The position numbers and the translations under genes were made by a program. 64,000 nucleotides of DNA from Dreissena polymorpha (taxonomy: Eukaryota; Mollusca; Bivalvia; Myida; Dreissenidae): contig NC_068359.1 of the NCBI RefSeq assembly GCF_020536995.1, forward strand, positions 82,412,930-82,476,929. Reading direction: 5' to 3'. Below the pieces are notes generated by a model, which worked only from the letters and a program-made list of their open reading frames with translations, ran no database searches and was not told the origin of the DNA. Of this stretch, positions 39,938-50,756 are shown in pieces. How positions within the stretch are numbered: the stretch's first letter is position 1; every line of letters begins with the position of its first letter.

Positions 39938-40237
39938 CATTGTCTTACCCCTGTTACATGCAATGTACATGTGGCTTATTAAATTGGAAACCCTGGTTTG
40001 CATGAGAATATTTTGCAAAACATAGTTGAAAAAACATACATGTATACAAACTTAGTCCTTACTGTTAGTATAATGAGCACCTCTATTCTGAATATTTTGA
40101 TTGGATGGTTATGGGCCTTTATGCGTGTGTCACATTTATGTATGTGAAAGTGTGTAATTAGACAAAAGAATTTATATTTTTTTATTTTTTGGGTAACAAT
40201 CACTTATTTTAGAGTTATTTATAAGTAAATCTTACAG

Positions 40238-40333
40238 ATTGCATCTGCTAATAATGAACTCAACGAAGTCAGCTCAAGGAAGTGGAAGGCATGCTTGGAA
40301 AATAGAAGTTTCCATTATGAAGGCAAATTTTAG
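40238..40333 (+). CDS. Putative terminal exon, phase-compatible with 39,049-39,203
   Basis: After TAAATCTTACAG the frame opens at a codon start and reads IASANNELNEVSSRKWKACL then ENRSFHYEGKF, followed by TAG at 40,331-40,333. The preceding exon ends on a codon boundary, so the two join without a frame shift. A cryptic donor (TTTTA|GTATAT) overlaps the stop, so the exon might instead continue. Function is unknown. Confidence 0.38.
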   Translation: MASANNELNEVSSRKWKACLENRSFHYEGKF

Positions 40334-40484
40334 TATATTTCAAATTTGTAACCAAATGATCTTGAATGAAAATTTGATTGAACATTTGTTATCTGTCAAA
40401 AGAAACAGTTTGAAGTGAATGAATTAAGTATTGCCTATTGTCTATAAGTTAATTGTGTGACCTGAACCCTGTGAGGGATAGTAC

Positions 40485-41538
40485 TTATTTTTATACGCCG
40501 GTTTTGAAAAAACGGGACGTATTATAGTTTCACCCTTGGCGGGGCGGCGGCGTCCATAACAGTGTCCACTCTCTAATTCAAATAGTTTTCATCTGATCTT
40601 CACCAAACTTGGTCAGAAGTTTGTATCTAGACAATATCTAGGTCAAGTTTGAATATGGGTCATGCCAGGTCAAAAACTAGGTCACGGGGTCACTTAGTGC
40701 ATTTGAAGGATTTAGCATTGGTGGCTCTCTAATTGGAGTAGTTTTCATCTGATCTTTACCAAATTTGGTCATAAGTTGTGTGTAAATGATATATAGGTCA
40801 AGTTCAAATATGGGTTATGCCGGGTCAAAAACTAGGTCGCGAGGTCACTTAGAGCATTTCATGCATTTCGCATGGTGTCTGCTCTCTAATTGAAGTAGTT
40901 TTCATCCAATCTTCACAAACTTTGGTCAGAAGTTTTATCTAGACAATATCTAAGTCAAGTTCAATTATGGGTCATGCCGGGTCAAAAACAAGGTCAGGGG
41001 TTCACTTAGTACATTTCAAGGATTAAGCATGGTGTCCGCTCTCAAATTGAAGTAGTTATCATCCGATCTTCACCAAATTTGGTCAGAAATTGTGTCAAAA
41101 TGTTATCTAGGTCAAGTTCAAATATGGGTCACGCCAGGTCAAAAACTTGGTCACGAGGTTACTTAGTGCATTTCAAGCATTTAGCACGGTGTCCACTCTC
41201 TTATTGAAGTAGTTTTCATCTGGTCTTCAACAAATGTGGTCAGAAGTTGTATCTAGACAATATCTAGTTCAAGTTCAAATATGGGTCATGCTGGGTCAAA
41301 AACTAGTTCACAGGGTGCATTTCAAGGATTTAGCATGGTGTAAGCTCTTTAATTGAAAGAGTTTTCATCCGATCTTCACCAAATTTGGGCAGAAGTTGTG
41401 TCTTAATGATATCTAAGTCAAGTTCAGATATAGGTCATGCCGGGTCGAAAACTAGGTCACTTAGTGCATTTCCAGCGTTTAGCATGGTGTCCAAAACCTT
41501 CAAACGGGTGTATCTTGTGACAGTTTAGCACTCTTGTT
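40485..41538 (+). repeat. Modular repeat, TTTTTATACGCCGG family, about six units
   Basis: It starts TTTTTATACGCCGG, then AAAAACGGGACGTATTATAG. It continues with about six units of roughly 155 bases carrying TTTTCATCTGATCTTCACC, AACTTGGTCAGAAG, GGGTCATGCC and GGTCACTTAGTGCATTT. It ends GTTTAGCACTCTTGTTT. An inverted fragment is at 49,900-50,137. Confidence 0.8.
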
Positions 41539-41549
41539 TATTACATTAA

Positions 41550-41862
41550 AGCCACACACCTTGAAATGAAATACATGTTACTCAGTACATATAGATGCAA
41601 TTTGAAAGTGTGCAAAATTGTCATTAAATCTATAGCCTAGTTAGCAAGTAATTTATTTTTTTATATTTTAAAACTGAATGTATGATTTGTATACGTACAT
41701 GTTCAATTCGAGAAACACAATTATTTTTAAGTTTTAAAGCACAAGAAAGACAGATTTCTACCTTGCAACCACCAGATATATTCTAATTGGCAAAGATAAA
41801 ATATGTTTCTTATTTATATCCAAATTTACTATGCCAGATATTTCATTTCAAGGTGTGTGGCT
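41550..41862. mobile_element. TTAA MITE with perfect 24-bp inverted ends
   Basis: AGCCACACACCTTGAAATGA at the left is matched perfectly, with four further bases (24 in all), by its complement at 41,839-41,862. TTAA flanks both sides (41,546-41,549 and 41,863-41,866). It sits eight bases from the end of the preceding modular repeat. The interior is AT-rich and non-coding. Perfect ends suggest a young copy. Confidence 0.92.
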
Positions 41863-42008
41863 TTAAGGAATGTTTTTTAAATGGGTATATTACCAAGATC
41901 TGCACAGCCAGGGTGATATTAACCTTCAGATGTTAAAGCTTTCTAAGAATTTTAAGGCTTGCCTTTTATACTTGAAATGATAAATCATTAACATGTTTTG
42001 TTCTTTAG

Positions 42009-42189
42009 GAACATACAAACATTTCCCACCCACCATGTGGATCAAGATGTTTGGGCTGATGATTCTGGGTCGTATGTGTGGACAAGGTGGTCTTCATTAC
42101 ATCATGATACAGCTGTGTATTCAACAACATGTTAACCTGTCCCAGCGGATGTTGATGCTCTTAAATGATGTTGAGAAAAATCCAGGACC
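42009..42189 (+). CDS. Putative exon encoding a 2A-like ribosome-skipping motif
   Basis: A good acceptor (TTTTGTTCTTTAG) opens a frame ending QRMLMLLNDVEKNPGP. This fits the 2A consensus D(V/I)ExNPGP with the usual leucine-rich lead-in. In viruses, some non-LTR retroelements and sea-urchin NLR genes such motifs make the ribosome skip the last Gly-Pro bond. The codon after the final proline begins a possible donor (CCG|GTACTT), leaving phase 0, the phase in which the zinc-finger exon at 43,043 opens. Alternatively the open frame begins at ATG 41,993 as a first exon. A second frame is also open over the first 125 bases, and the peptide before the motif is methionine-rich, so a decayed LINE leader remains a real alternative. 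Confidence 0.4.
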
Positions 42190-43042
42190 GGTACTTTATG
42201 ACAAAATATACATCGTTTATTGAATAACTATATATATTTATTTTAACATTAAAGTGATTTTTTCTTGCATTTTTGTGCCTTTTGTTACTGAGAACTATTT
42301 TATCATATGTTGGTGATTGAAACCCAGGACCTGTAAGTGCTTCTTAATATTTGCAACAAATGACAAATCATGTTAAGTTTTTGAAACATCTGTTTTTTGT
42401 TCAGTTAAAGGACATATTGAACTCACTAATTGCTAAGTTAACTTAGATGCATCAAGTTTTTATTGATGATTTCTACTTTCTGTTGAATCATTATCCTTTC
42501 CAAAGCCAGAGAGATTTAGTGTTGGCGTTTTCCATCGGCAGTCTGTCAGTCCATCCATCTGTTTGTTACAAACATTTTAGGGCTTCATATCATGAATTTA
42601 ATAAGATTTCAACATGGAAAAATAAGTGTATGCCATATTCATACAATAGTGCAAATTTACTTGTTTTCTTTCTTTTTAGATAAGTTATTAACAGAAGAAC
42701 AGAACAGTAACATACTTTTATTACATTAACAGAGGCTCTGATTAGATGTGTATCTGCGTAAAGAACTCATAGAAAATATCAATATATAGATAAATAAAAC
42801 AAAAATAGAGTTAAACAAATCATGGTGAAATCCACAATACACACCAAGAGCTATTAGTAGGCTTATCTCCATTGACTTATTTCACAGTAAATCTCTTTTT
42901 TTTGCCTTTTCATTAACATTTCAATCAAAATAACATTTGTGAAAAACTTAGTCAATGATTATAACTAAAGTTAAAAATGTGGACACTGTAAGTTAATTGA
43001 CTTTGGCTTCCAATCTGCAGTTTACAAAGTTGCTTGTTATAG

Positions 43043-43213
43043 GAGTATTCGTGCAAATGGATATCCTGCAAGGAAGACTTCCACTCCATAGGACAGCAAG
43101 ATGCACATATCATCTCTCATGTGGTTCAAGAGAAATGCTGTAGATGGGGAGACTGTACCAAAGTCCTGAGCTTTAATAGTCTTGAAATCCATGAACTTAA
43201 ACATCTCTATGAT
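43043..43213 (+). CDS. Putative exon encoding two CWCH2-type zinc fingers
   Basis: The interval is 57 codons, phase 0 at both ends, between GTTATAG| and a strong donor GAT|GTGAGT. Finger 1 has Cys4, Cys9, His22 and His26, spacing C-x4-C-x12-H-x3-H. Finger 2 has Cys33, Cys38, His50 and His54, spacing C-x4-C-x11-H-x3-H. Each has a tryptophan two residues after the first Cys (CKWISC, CRWGDC). Paired C-x-W-x-x-C fingers are the hallmark of the tandem CWCH2 arrangement known from ZIC, GLI, AEBP2, ARID2 and HINFP proteins, where the pair packs as one DNA- or protein-binding unit. I cannot say which family this is. An in-frame TAG just upstream (43,040-43,042) overlaps the acceptor, as expected if the exon begins there. 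This is the best coding evidence in the window. Confidence 0.6.
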
Positions 43214-44285
43214 GTGAGTTTAGCACTGTGTATGAACTGGTGTTGCTTCATTTTCTGCATATCTTTATCTCAGTCTTCTCTAGTTTTGATGGTCAAATAC
43301 ATATTGTCTGCCAGTTTTTTTCCCCCAATACTGCCGTTCATCGTTTGCTTGCATCAAGAGTTTTAAAAGAAATTAAAACTCATTTGTTTAGTTAGAATCT
43401 TATGAAAGACTTAAATGGCCATGTTTAATACAATTGTATAACAACATATACGAGCTAAAAAAATAGTTGGAATAATTAATGTATATATGAACATAACAAA
43501 TTTACTTAAAATCATAGGTCTTATTTTTGTCTGCCACTATAAGAACCAGAACATATTTCGGACATTCGAGGATTGACTTGCTGTGTTAGAGTATCATCAG
43601 GTGATGGAAGAAACCAGGCTTATTTCGACTCAATGTTGATGAAACCTGATCGACATGCTCATCTTGGTTGAGTAAGCCTGGGTTGAGTGTGTCCAAAAAG
43701 TAGGTAACCTGGTGAAATCTTAGGAAAACATTGTAACCAGATCCAGGTTTATTTGACTGACAGACCGATGGACAGTGGGTCAACCGTAAATCCCTTCATG
43801 TGAAAACGGTAGGGACAAAATAAATATCACATTGCTCTTCTGAGTTCATTTGTAAACCAAGTTTTATCACAAAATTAAAATGGTCAATGTATTATTTTGT
43901 GTATTTAAAAATTATGTGAATATTAAGTTTCATGAAATCTTACTGAGTTTTCTCAATTTAGCTACTATTCGGACATGGACTGACGGACAAATGGGCAACA
44001 ATGTCGCAATTTGTATACCAAGTTTTATAAGAATTGTTTCATAAAAGTGACCAATGTCTCTGTTCTATGTCAAGGTAACTACTAGGATGAAATACACAAA
44101 AAGATTTTGGTTCACAATAGGGTAGGCTCCGCGTGCAGTGAACCGGGCAACAGCTTTTGTCATTTAACATTTGTGTTTTAATGGCATAAGCTGGCAGATA
44201 CCCTTTAACTTTAACGATGTTTTCCGATAATTTCTCGGAAAATACAATCTAGCAATTTTGATTTAATTTAGATTACTAAAAATTA
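43214..44285. other. Intron-like or intergenic AT-rich stretch
   Basis: No further exon is convincing. Near 43,605-43,760 a short sequence with ACCTGATCGACATGCTC and CCAGGTTTATTTG is present, without evidence for a gene or a known repeat. Confidence 0.4.
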
Positions 44286-44289
44286 ATAT

Positions 44290-44985
44290 TATATTTATGC
44301 CCCCCTTGGAAGAAGAGGGGTATATTGTTTTGCACATGTCAGTTGGTTGGTCCACCAGATGGTTTCCTGATGATAACTCAAGAACGCTTTGGCCTAGGAT
44401 CATGAAACTTCATAGGTTTATTGATCTCGAAATAGTAAAATGGTTTCCGGATGATAACTCAAGAACGCTTACGCCTAGGATCATGAAACTTCATAGGTAC
44501 ATTGATGATGACTCGCAGATGACCTCTATTGATTTTCAGGTCACTAAGTCAAAAGTCAAGGTCACAGTGACTCGAAATAGAAAAATGGTTTCCGGATGAT
44601 AACTCATTAATGCTTACGCCTAGGATCATAAAATAAAAAAATCATAGGTACATTGATAATGACTGGCAGATGACCCCCTTCATAGGTACATTGATAATGA
44701 CTGGCAGAAGACCCCTATTGATTTTCAGGTCACTAGGTCAAGGATTAAGGTCATAGTGACTCAAAACAGTTTAATGGTTTCCTGTTGATAGCTCAAGAAT
44801 ACTTAGGTCTATGATCATGAAACTTCTCAAGTACATTGATCATGACTGGCAGATGACCCCTATTGATTTTCAGGTCACTAGGTCAAAAGTCAAGTTCACA
44901 GTGACAAAAACGTATTCACAATGGCTGCCACTACAACTGACAGCCCATAGGGGGGCATGCATGTTTTACAAACAGCCCTTGTTCT
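44290..44985 (+). repeat. Modular repeat, TATGCCCCCCTTGGAAG family
   Basis: It starts TTTATGCCCCCCTTGG, AAGAGGGGTATATTGTTTT. About four units of 120-150 bases carry AACTCAAGAACGCTTACGCC, TAGGATCATGAAACTTCATA, ACTGGCAGATGACC and CAGGTCACTA. It ends GGGGGGCATGCATGTTTTAC, AAACAGCCCTTGTT. Inverted copies are at 49,484 and 58,881. Confidence 0.8.
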
Positions 44986-46279
44986 GTGTTAAAATTATGT
45001 ACACGTCTGCGTTAAATAAATATGTTCACATTTGAAATAAAGCTAAAAATGTGTATTGTTGTTATTAGTAATTTGAACCGAATTGCTCTGTGGGAAGTAA
45101 AAGTACTTCAACCAGACCTAAATATGTGGGTAATTAAAGAGCACGAGAAAAGATGAAAATTAAGTTAGCTCAACCATTTTAAGCAATATTACTGGGTCAC
45201 ACTTTTTACGATGCGAAACCTGAAGGGTCCCTAGACTATGATGATTACTTACACGAGGAGTGTCCTATTCATTGCTGCCGCATGATCCTATCAGTAACGA
45301 ATTAACGCTTGTATCGTTAAAGCAAGTCGTATATTCACGTTTATAAATATTTAAATAGAAAATAAAGGTTTAATTGTCGCATATCCACCGCATGATGTGT
45401 TTCTTATAAAGTGCACGTATATTCAAACCGAACAATTTTGTCCTTAGATAAAAATATACTACATGTGATCATATGTGGCCTCACAAGGCTTATTATGAAT
45501 TTATTATATCGCCATCGCAATGAGATGTAAATAGTTCATACATGCACAGTGTACTTTCAACACAACCAAATCACACTTATAGTCGCGTCTTGCGAAAATA
45601 GGTCTTAATGCGTATGCGGCCAGCGTAAGTCAAACACGGTCTGCGATATTTCGCAGTGATTGTTGTTAGGTCAAAAACGTGCATGAAGAAGTCCGGATTT
45701 CCGCAGTGATTTGGCCAATGCTGTGGGTGATTTCTCTGAAATCAATAATTAAAATATTCTGATTCATTCATTCGGGTCTACAGGCGTGAAATTTCCCCAT
45801 CATTTAATTGTTTGTTGATAAAGGGTATTTAATGTGAAAAGCTTGGTAAGACAGCTACGCCGAACAACCGAACTAGCATTCATTAATTTGATCAAAATAT
45901 GCACACAGCAGAATGATTGTGTTTCTTACATGGCTTTTAGAAGAACAGACCATGCAGGCGAGCAGTGAACAATATGATTAGGTTTAGTTGCCCTAACCCT
46001 ATATACCCTTGGTATGACTTGTGAGTGTTGAACTAATGTGCTACAGCATCACTTAAATACGAACATACGATAGTCAGGTATCCCCGCATAATGACATATA
46101 GAATATTACTGGGTAGATACCGCTTGGCAAACTTGAGCCTGGGTTAGTCGGTTATACCCGCTTTGTGAAATTAGGAATATAACAGGTTTGATATAGCATT
46201 AACAGTACGTACTTGGGGGTTATAGGAAATACCCGCTATATGACTATCCTGTATATAACTAAATGACGTCAAAAATACA
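44986..46279. other. Unique-looking flank of the satellite
   Basis: No exon or recognised repeat occurs up to about 45,990. From there short motifs of the satellite (ATACGAACATACGATAG, GGGTAGATACCGC) appear in very decayed form, suggesting an eroded array margin. Confidence 0.45.
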
Positions 46280-49200
46280 ACTGATGTGATACGGCATTAC
46301 TTATACGAGCATAGGGTAGTAAGGTATAACTCGCCTCCTACAAAAATGACCTGATTCGATTTGCTTTGAGAGGCCATGTGCCCATTGTGTATTTTCCATA
46401 CACCCTGAGAAATTTCCATACACCCCGAGTAATCGGTTGAGATATAATGGATACACAGTTAGTAACTGATTGTGTATAGGATATACACCCTCAGTTCCCT
46501 TCTCGAGCTTCGCTCTCATACACCATCAGTTACAAACAGTGTAACTAATACGGTATTACTTATAACAGGATGGGGTAGTAGAATATACCGCTATATAACT
46601 CGCTAGTATAGTACAGGCTTGATACGGCATTACTTATATACGAGCATTGGGTAGTAGGATATATCCGGTATATAGCTCGCTAGTATAGTACTGGCTTGAT
46701 ACGGCATTACTTATATACGAGCATGGGGTAGTAGGATATACCCGCTATATAACTCGCTAGTATAGTACTGGCTTGGTACGGCATTACTTATATACGAGCA
46801 TGGGGTAGTAGGATATATCCGGTACATGACTCGCTAGTATAGTACTGGCTTGATACGGCATTACTTATATACGAGAATGGGTAGTAGGATATACCCGGTA
46901 TATAACTCGCTAGTGTAGTACTGGCTTGAAACGGCATTACTTATATACGAGCATGGGGTAGTAGGATATACCCGGTATATAACTCGCTAGTATAGTACTG
47001 GCTTGATACGGCATTACGTATATACGAGCATGGGGTAGTAGGATATACCCGGTATATGACTCGTTAGTATAGTACCGGCTTGATACGGCATTACTTATAT
47101 ACCAGCATTGGGTAGTAGGATATATCCGGTATATAGCTTGCTAGTACAGTACCGGCTGGATACGGCATTACTTATATACGAGCATGGGGTAGTAGTATAT
47201 ACCCGCTATGACTCTCTAGTATAGTACCGGTTTGATACGGCATTACTTATATACGAGCATGGGGTAGTAGGATATACCCGGTATATGACTCGCTAATATA
47301 GTACTGGCTTGATACGGCATTACTTATACCGGGTATACGAGCATGGGGTAGTAGGATATTTCCGGTATATGACTCGCTAGTAAAGTACTGGCTTGATACG
47401 GCATTACTTATATACGAGTATGGGGTAGTAGGATATACCCGTTATATAACTCGCTAGTATAGTACCGGCTTGATACGGCATTACTTTTATACCAGCATGG
47501 GGTAGAAGGTAATACCCGGTATATAACTCGCTAGTATAGTACTGGCTTGAAACGACATTACTTATATACGAGCATGGGGTAGTAGGATATACCCGCTATA
47601 TAACTCGCTAGTTTAGTACCGGCTTGATACGGCATTACTTATATAAAGGCATGGGGTAGTAGGATATACCCGGTATATGACTCGCAGGTATAGTACTGGC
47701 TTGATACGGCATTACTTATATACGAGCAAGGGGTAGTAGGATATACCCGCTATGACTCGCTAGTATAGTACTGGCTTGATACGGCATTACTAATATACGA
47801 GCATGGGGTAGTAGGATATATCCGGTATATGACTCGCTAGTTTAGTACCGGCTTGATACGGCATTACTTATATAAAGGCATGGGGTAGTAGGATATACCC
47901 GGTATATGACTCGCTAGTATAGTACTGGCTTGATACGGCATTACTTATATACGAGCATGGGGTAGTAGGATATACCCGCTATATAACTCGCTAGTATAGT
48001 ACTGGCTTGATACGGCATTACTAATATACGAGCATGTGGTAGTAGGATATATCCGGTATATGACTCGCTAGTATAGTACTGGCTTGATACGGCATTACTA
48101 ATATAAAGACATGGGGTAGTAGGATATACCCGGTATATGACTCGCTAGTATAGTACTGGCTTGATACGGCATTACTTATATACGAGCATGGGGTAGTAGG
48201 ATATACCCGCTATATAACTCGCTAGTAAAGTACTGGCTTGATACGGCATTACTAATATACGAGCATGGGGTAGTAGGATATATCCGGTATATGACTCGCT
48301 AGTATAGTACTGGCTTGATACGGCATTACTAATATAAAGGCATGGGGTAGTAGGATATACCCGGTATATGACTCGCTAGTATAGTACTGGCTTGATACGG
48401 CATTACTTATATACGAGCATGGGGTAGTAGGATATACCCGCTATATAACTCGCTAGTATAGTACTGGCTTGATACGGCATTACTTATATACGAGCATGGG
48501 GTAGTAGGATATATCCGGTATATGACTCGCTAGTATAGTACTGGCTTGATACGGCATTACTTATATACGAGCATGGGGTAGTAGGATATATCCGGTATAT
48601 GACTCGCTAGTATAGTACTGGCTTGATACGGCATTACTTTTATACGAGCATGGGGTAGTAGGATATATCCGGTATATGACTCGCTAGTATAGTACTGGCT
48701 TGATACGGCATTACTTATATACGAGCATAGGGTAGTAGGGTATACCCGGTATATGACTCGCTATTATAGTACTGGCTTGATACGGCATTACTTATATACG
48801 ACCATGGGGTAGTAGGATATACCCGGTATATAACTCGCTAATATAGTACTGGCTTGATACGGCATTACTTATACGAGCATGGGGTAGTTGGATATACCCG
48901 GTATAAGACTCGTTTACCAGCATGGGGTAGTAGGATATACCCGGTACATAACTCGCTAGTATAGTACTGGCTTGATACGGCATTACTTATATACCAGCAT
49001 GGGGTAGTAGGATATACCCGGTACATAACTCGCTAGTATAGTACTGGCTTGATACAGTATTACTTATATACCAGCATGGGGTAGTAGGATATACCCGCTA
49101 TATTACTCGCTAGTATAGTACTGGCTTGATACGGCATTACTTATATACGAACATGGGGTAGTAGGGTATACCCGGTATATGACTCGCTAGTATAGTACTG

Positions 49201-49483
49201 GCTTGGTACGGCATTACTTATATATAAGCATGGGGTAGTAGTATATACCCGCTATGACTCGCTAGTATAGTACCGGCTTGATACGGCATTACTAATGTAC
49301 GAGCATGGGGTAGTAGGATATATCCGGTATATGACTCGCTAGTATAGTACTGGCTTGATACGGCATTACTTATATACGAGCATGGGGTAGGAAGATATAC
49401 CCGCTATATAACTCGCTAGTATAGTACTGGCTTGATACGGCATTACTTATATACGAGCATGGGGTAGTAGTATATACAATGGC
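46280..49483. repeat. 77-bp satellite array, about 40 units, with 231-bp higher-order repeat
   Basis: The unit contains ACGAGCATGGGGTAGTAGG, ATATACCCGGTATATGACTC and GCTAGTATAGTACTGGC. GATACGGCAT recurs every 77 bases (for example 46,621 and 46,698). Units are mostly intact between 46,600 and 49,480 and decayed on the left. From about 47,560 to 48,480 three unit types rotate in order: TATAAAGGCATGG with CCCGGTATATGAC, TTATATACGAG with CCCGCTATATAAC, and TAATATACGAG with ATCCGGTATATGAC. That gives a 231-bp higher-order period repeated nearly four times. It ends abruptly at a modular repeat. Confidence 0.95.
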
Positions 49484-49900
49484 TGTTTGTAAAACATGCA
49501 TGCCCCCCATATGGGCTGTCAGTTGTAGAGGCAGCCATTGTGTGAATACGTTTTTGTCACTGTGACCGTTGACCTAGTGACCTGAAAATCAATAGGGGTC
49601 ATCTGCCAGTCATGATCAATGTTCCTATGAAGTTTCATGATCCTTAGTTTCATGATCCTAGGCCTAAGCATTCTTGAGTTACCTTCCTGAAACCATTTTA
49701 TTATTTGGAATAACTGTGACCTTGACCTAGTAACCTGAAAATCAAGATGGGTCATCTGCCAGTCATGATCAATGTACCAATGAAGTTTCATGATCCTAGG
49801 CCTAAGCGTTCTCAAGTTATCATCCGGAAATCATCTGATGGACGGACCGACCGACCGACATGTGGAAAACAATATACCCCCTCTTCTTCGAAGGGGTGCA
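49484..49900 (-). repeat. Modular repeat, TATGCCCCCC family, inverted, at the satellite edge
   Basis: It reads CTGTTTGTAAAACATGCATG and CCCCCCATATGGGCTGTCAG. It passes through two units and a GACGGACCGACCGACCGAC tract, ending CCCCCTCTTCTTCGAAGG and GGTGCATAAT. It joins the satellite directly. Confidence 0.8.
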
Positions 49901-50137
49901 TAATTAGAGAGTGGACACCATGCTCAAAAACGCACTAAGTGACCCCTTGGCCTTGATTTTGACCCGGCATTACCCATATTCGAACTTGACCTAGACATCA
50001 TATAGATACAACATCTGACCAAGTTTGGTGAAGATCGGGTAAAAACAACTTGAATTAGAGAGCGGACACTTAATACGGACCGACAGACAAGACAGGCAGA
50101 CGGACCGACAAACTTCGTTTGTGGGGGTATAAAAATG
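49901..50137 (-). repeat. Modular repeat fragment, 40,485 family, inverted
   Basis: AGAGAGTGGACACCATGC, GCACTAAGTGACCCC, ACCAAGTTTGGTGAAGATC and GGACCGACAGACAAGACAGG lead to GTGGGGGTATAAAAATG. This is the complement of the start of the 40,485 family. Confidence 0.7.
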
Positions 50138-50373
50138 TATTAATAATGCTACTGGTATTTCATTTCTGCGTATTTTAGTCTTATATACAATATGTAAAGT
50201 TTCTATTAAGTGCATTATTCCAATTTACTATTCATGACACTAACTTCTACGTTATAAACAAATACTTTCAGATCATTTGCTGTTATTTGTAACTGAACGA
50301 GCAAAGAAAAAAATCTTACGTTTTGAATAACTAATAAATCCTTCCAACAATAAGCATTTTTCCTTGTGACTTG

Positions 50374-50447
50374 ACTTTCACTGGGAATCAAACCCAGATC
50401 TCCGACTTACTTAGTAAGTCGGCATGTTTTCTTTACACCATGAAAGC
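50374..50447 (-). pseudogene. tRNA-like relic
   Basis: On the minus strand GCTTTCA pairs with TGAAAGT as a seven-base acceptor stem with one G-U. CTGGG / CCCAG form a T arm with B box GGTTTGATTCC. The A-box region is TGGTGTAAAGA. The middle is a long perfect hairpin (CCGACTTAC / GTAAGTCGG) in place of a five-base anticodon stem with a seven-base loop, so it is probably not a working tRNA. It may be a SINE head. Confidence 0.5.
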
Positions 50448-50756
50448 GATAAGTTGAAGGAAAAAGCTAATCATTATGTACACAAAATATATTTAACGGA
50501 TAAAAATTTTCCTACAAGTCTGTATTAACCATTTGACCCCCATGGCATGGCCAGTTTTATGCTAACACAATTGTGTTTAGTTTTACTACATTTACACGAT
50601 GCTTTGCTGAATACCAAATATCTATGCAGTCAGATTCATAGATAATTTTCCACTTTTAACATATAAGGAAAACAAGATACTACAAAGCAGGGTTAATTAA
50701 ATTTGGACTTGCTCACATTTTGGCAAAATGACAATTTTCCAAAACAATCAAATTAT

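Noticed and set aside
42009-42133. Alternative frame over the 2A exon (NIQTFPTHHVDQDVWADDSG and on)
   Set aside because: It reads plausibly but ends at a stop before the motif. The exact NPGP motif favours the other frame, so it is mentioned only as a caution.
44297-44599. 100-codon plus-strand frame
   Set aside because: It lies wholly inside a modular repeat, and its peptide repeats with the unit.
46280-49483. CRISPR-like regular repeats
   Set aside because: Units are contiguous 77-bp satellite copies with no unique spacers, in eukaryotic DNA.
50374-50447. Functional tRNA gene
   Set aside because: Acceptor and T arms pair, but the anticodon region is a long hairpin without a seven-base loop.
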